NCBI GenBank assembly: GCA_958299035.1 | Contig: CATQJL010000316.1 | Location: 90,542,443-90,606,442 of the forward strand | DNA: 64,000 nt | Direction of reading: 5' to 3' | Source: Cylicocyclus nassatus | Taxonomy: Eukaryota; Nematoda; Chromadorea; Rhabditida; Strongylidae | In this document: piece by piece, positions 59,800 through 64,000 of the stretch | Layout of the letters: the number at the start of each line of letters is the position of its first letter | Position numbering within the stretch: the stretch's first letter is position 1 | Notes under the pieces: generated by a model | Database searches by the model: none | What the model was told of the DNA's origin: nothing | What the model saw: the letters and a program-made list of their open reading frames with translations, nothing else | Translations under genes and position numbers: made by a program

Positions 59800-61600
59800 T
59801 CGAATGTTTTTCTCAAATTTCTTCTCATTGCGTTTCCTACTGTGAATACAGCGGCAGCGCCACATATAATGTTTGCTTAGTCCTTTTTCGAGGTTTCTGA
59901 AAACATCCCAGAGCATTTTCTTTCGAATCGCTGATATTCGATCTCTTTGTTCATCTGAAATTAACTACCTTATTTCTTGGGCAAATCTTTGGATATCGTT
60001 GTTGTCTTGTTTTGCTATAATATTTGAGTCATTAATGTGGGATATGATTTCACCTATCTCTGTTTTTTCCATTGCATGATTAATTGACGCTATCCGCACG
60101 TGATTGTGGCGCAGCTTTTACATAATTTTTTTTTCGGTTTTCTCCAAATTCACCTTAGCTGTGGTCCCTTCCTACATCTTAGTATGAGCCTTCAGTATCG
60201 CCATTGGCTGCACTTTTCCGCTCAATGATCCAGGCACAGTCTTTTTTCTGAATGCATTCATCGGCGTAGTGTATGAGCGTAGTGCTGCTAGTCCTTCGCA
60301 ACAAATAATTTTCTATTCTGTCTGCTCACGTTGGCATAAAATACGCGAGCAATTTATGCCTTTCCTCGTCATTTTCATTGTGTTTGCAGAGTATAGATGG
60401 CTTAAAGATACTTCCCCTCCCTCACCTTCTTTTTTCACTTACTTACTTTTCACTTCATAAATAGCTTGAATTTTGCTTCATAAATTTGTTTTTGGCTCAA
60501 CTATTAATAATTAGCATTATTGTTTGATCACACGAAAGATATCGAGAGTTGGCGCTGTGCATACCTTTTTTGCATGCTTCACATACTTTGAGTTTCCAGT
60601 TCAATCAACTTCGATAGCTTCCATTGATCAGGGCTCCACTATTTTCCGATTCATCTCATGGACACAATAACATAAATTCTGCGAGTATTCTTTTCGGTTC
60701 TCGTATATGCTTGCACAGGTTTTTGCCGTATATTTTGATATTTCTCACGCATGTTGAATTCATTCATCGCGCTCAATTTTCTTTCTCTCACCGCACAATA
60801 ATCTTTTTGTGTCTTATAGGGTGTATATTTGGACCACAGAAATTTGAAAAAAAAACCCTGAAATTTTATAACGCAAGCGATAGCCGTATTCCTGCTACAA
60901 ACAGTTAATCCACTCTGTTCATGTTGAATTGGATGTAACATTGAAATTCGCACAGATTGATCGCAATTTAGTGTTAAACTCCCCATCGGCAATTGTAAAG
61001 TCCTTATTTACTTCGAAAATTCCATCTTACTTGTTCTTGTTAGTTTCAAAAAAATTCAAATGTTAGATTTTGGGTTTTCGTCACAATCTGCTCATTACTG
61101 ATTGCTGCTTGTTTTTGTTGCAAATTTGGTCACTTTATTTCTTCTTCCATCGCTACCTCAAAAAATTGAGCGTTCAATATAAATTTATTTGCCGTAAGCA
61201 TAGTTTACTTTTTCACTTATCTTTGTGATTTTGCTCTCTGTGAGTTTAGGCATGTTAGGTAAGCAACTACTTCACCCCACCGAATGGCTTGATGATCGCA
61301 TTTGAGGAAGTTTTGTTTTTTCTTTTGGACTTCATGCAATACATCATTTTTTTCGTTTGCGTCTTTCCCCACGTTGCGATCATCACACTGGTAAGACGCA
61401 GTGCTCATTTACTCCCATACAAAAACAGCGACATGTGTTAAATCACCCATTTTCATTATCGAGCCTTGGTTCTATCGAGGTACTTAAAAATTGTGAGCAG
61501 ACATTGGTAGAAACATGTAGCTTCGATAGTCCGAAATGCATCCATGTACCATAGTTTTATGTGTTTGATACGTATTGATCGGAAGCTTTCCTACAGTTGA
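59800..61600. other. AT-rich, no supported gene
   Basis: Pyrimidine-rich plus strand, no exon pair or repeat recognised. Confidence 0.35.
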
Positions 61601-61781
61601 TTCCTCACTATTTTGCGGGGGAAAAACCGGTTTCTTTATCGCGTATACGGGACGTAGTGATGGTGGTTGGATGGCCGACAGGGCCGTTGGTGCTGCGTGT
61701 AAGGCGCCCCGACTGAGTGTTCGTTGCTCGTAGCGGCCCTCGCCGCCGCCGTTGTCGTGCACAGCCGCCGCTATCGGCTAC

Positions 61782-62245
61782 AGTATGCCAGCCGACGTTG
61801 CCTCTCTCGCTCTTTGTGTGTGTTGTGTGTGAGGTGAATGTGTGTATGTGCTGAGTGCGTGCAATTTATGAAACATTGCTGCGAAGCCTCGATTAGCCTG
61901 CCGAGCTGTAACTCGCCTTCCCTGAGAGACTGTTCTGGATTCAGCGTTTTTTCTCCTTTGAAATTGACGAGCCCTCCTCTGACTTCTGAATGCACCCAAA
62001 AGGTGATCTATATCCATCGCGCGACCGCCCGCTTTTTCCCTCATCGCCAACAACCATTAGGCTTTTTGTCGATTTCAACCAGCCGACCGCCCAGTCACTG
62101 AGTGCTGGAATCGATTTTCCCAGATAGAAAAAAACGCGCTCCGCGCGATATCTAGTTTCGTCGCAGTATCGATTATTTTCGCTCGACGAATTTTGTGAAT
62201 CGAGTGCGACAGCGACGACGGCAACGACGATGGCGACGATGACAT
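61782..62245 (-). CDS. candidate first two exons of a minus-strand gene
   Basis: Exon 1 62245-62080: ATG then MSSSPSSLPSSLSHSIHKIR and TATKLDIARSAFFSIWENRF, leaving in phase 1 at a GTTGAAATC donor. A 94-base intron ends CACCTTTTGGGTGCATTCAG, a good acceptor. Exon 2 from 61985, phase 2 in, reads RGGLVNFKGEKTLNPEQSLR and EGELQLGRLIEASQQCFI, then a histidine/threonine run coded by a CA-rich repeat; its end at 61782 (GTAGCC donor) is a guess. The island upstream on the minus strand, 62250-62480, is GC-rich, as a promoter would be. Other frames are open too, so confidence is limited. Family unknown. Confidence 0.35.
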
Positions 62246-62339
62246 CGAGTGCGTAGCACAGAAATTCACATGCAGCCTCGGCAAGGGGCGGATTACGGTA
62301 GCGTTGGCACGGCGCGGCGGCAGCGACGACGGCTGCACT

Positions 62340-62380
62340 AACAGCATATAATCGAAACGTGCGAGTGTGTGTGTGCGTCG
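62340..62380 (+). repeat. GT microsatellite
   Basis: GCGAGTGTGTGTGTGCG. Similar GT-rich runs occur at 61816-61855 and 63172-63205. Confidence 0.7.
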
Positions 62381-63129
62381 TTCAGTAGTAGTCCAGCCGC
62401 GAAGTTTCGTGTCGTTCGTGCCACCGACGTTCGCATCACGTATTCGTAATCACGACGTTTGAAATTTTTTCAGAACTTTTCACACTTTCTCCGCAAACTG
62501 ACTTGACTGCCTAGCTAGCTGCGTTTTTCAGGGAGCCATTTGGGCGGTCGCAATAGGTTCCGACTTGCCGCGCCAGTTTTTCCAGATTGTTTCTGGAATA
62601 GCCATTTTTCTCGCCGTTTTTTCAGCTGTGGAAAAACCTTTAGATCAACCACGCGTAGTTCAGAGATCTATGACTTCCGAATAAAAAGTGTGCTCTGATA
62701 AAAAATTTATTTTTCAATGAAAAAAAGCGAAAAAAAGCACTGCCTATTTCTGTTGAATTTTAGTCATTCTTGGCTATCTATGCTATCTGCTCAGACTGTG
62801 ACACTTCTTAACTCACTTCTCGCCAGATTAATTCGTATGCTTTTGCTGGTCTGTCGATTAGCAACGACTAGTTTCTTGCATAACGCAATGAATTGTTGCC
62901 TTTCTTTTCCCTTAGCCGAGCTTTTCCGCACTACGCTACTAACCATCAGTTTCTTAGAGTACTGCTTAGGGTTACTCGATGGACTAAAATTTATAGGTGA
63001 GGCTGCAAATAGGGAATCCTCTGATATGGTTTTGTCACAGCACCTGGTTTTTAAAATAGAGCGTAAGCTGCTGATAAAAGCTCAATGTTCTCAAAAGTCG
63101 AAACTGCTCCAACGAAGTGAATGTGTGGG

Positions 63130-63510
63130 GTTGCCGGTTACCGTAATATCAGTCCGATCAAGCCAGCCGTGAGTGTGCGTGTTTGTGTGTGTGGTGTGTG
63201 TCCGTTCGGCCGTCCAGCCAGCGCCAACCAAGTGCTCCCCTACCGAAGAGAGCGCCTTGGACGCGCCACGCCCCCCGTCTTCTCTACCACCTATCGTCGT
63301 TGAGGCGCGTTCTTATGCGTGTGTTTGGCCTTCTTTCTGCGTCGTTCATCTGAAACTTCTACCGTTTACTTTCGTCTGTGTCTCTTGGGAGTCACTCGAT
63401 CGATGCTTGCTTCCGTTTTCCTAGGCATAGCGGTGACCATACCGGCTACGTGGATCACAAGGTCTAGCCACGAACTCCGCACATGTGTAGAAAAATCACT
63501 CCGGGCTTGA
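63130..63510. other. GC-rich patch, no gene supported
   Basis: Three overlapping plus frames are open, one proline-rich (PAPTKCSPTEESALDAPRPP). No acceptor and donor pair with matching partners was found. The remaining DNA to 64000 shows nothing I can support. Confidence 0.25.
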
Positions 63511-64000
63511 CAAAAACGAAATTCGTGATTGCTTATGTGGCAATACAATCACCGCACTTAGAGAAGCTCTGGCACTTCTTTTGTGTTTTTCCGGACCGGC
63601 GTTTACATAATTCACGCCCATGGTGGCTGCTGCAATAAATGAAAATTATTGGGTCGCGGCAAGAAAATAACGGCATTGGCGGTTTTATTGTTGCGAAATC
63701 ATTTTATGTTGCAAATGAGGCACAAGGCGAGTCATTTGCTTTGCTTTTTATAGGAGAGATGGACGGTGATCATTACAGCGCTTCATCACTTGTAAGCACA
63801 CTCTAAACATTCGAGGCCCTACGCAGGCTATAAATGGCAGGAAAATAGAAAGGCGCTTAGCGGTTATTCCTACATCACAAGAACAATCTCGTGCTTATTG
63901 GAAGGCTCAGCAAAGCGAGGGTTGTCCCGACAGCGGCATCGTAGCCGCATGTGGCAGTTTATGAAATATGTCCTTTCCGGATAGTGTCGCTTTCAGCAAG

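Overview
The window looks like nuclear DNA from a nematode, most likely a strongylid of the hookworm type. That assignment is inference. It rests on AT-rich sequence, short introns ending in TTTTCAG-like acceptors, candidate genes split into many small exons by long introns, a decayed RTE-type reverse transcriptase, and many foldback elements with TA, TTAA or 8-bp target duplications. I see no bacterial genes, rRNA, functional tRNA, CRISPR array or virus. A run of exactly 500 N at 35958-36457 is an assembly gap.

Layout. 1-6 kb is nested repeats (families C, A, F, B, D, a hAT-like MITE and a tRNA-headed SINE). 6.9-14 kb (+) holds several unjoined candidate exons, interrupted by a 680-bp mariner-like foldback and a TTAA element. 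14.3-16.6 kb (-) holds a short candidate gene, three exons with matching phases. 16.6-27.4 kb is mostly non-coding with decayed repeats. 27.4-29.6 kb (+) holds the end of a candidate gene. 34.5-35.9 kb is a composite of direct and inverted duplications with a long hairpin, ending at the gap. 37.0-53.8 kb (+) is the best gene: five chained exons in the first 1.1 kb, then widely spaced exons in introns of up to about 8 kb that carry MITEs, the RTE remnant and non-LTR tails. 54-64 kb has a chain of GC-rich islands, two with CCAAT boxes, and a candidate divergent (-) gene start at 62.2 kb.

No candidate gene could be assigned to a known family; functions are left open. Exons were called by eye from splice signals, open frame and phase continuity. 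In AT-rich DNA that gives false positives, so only calls where consecutive exons agree in phase are given moderate confidence. Repeat calls rest on visible terminal inverted repeats, target duplications or repeated copies and are firmer. For repeats with no recognised name I use my own letters A to H, M, X and S.
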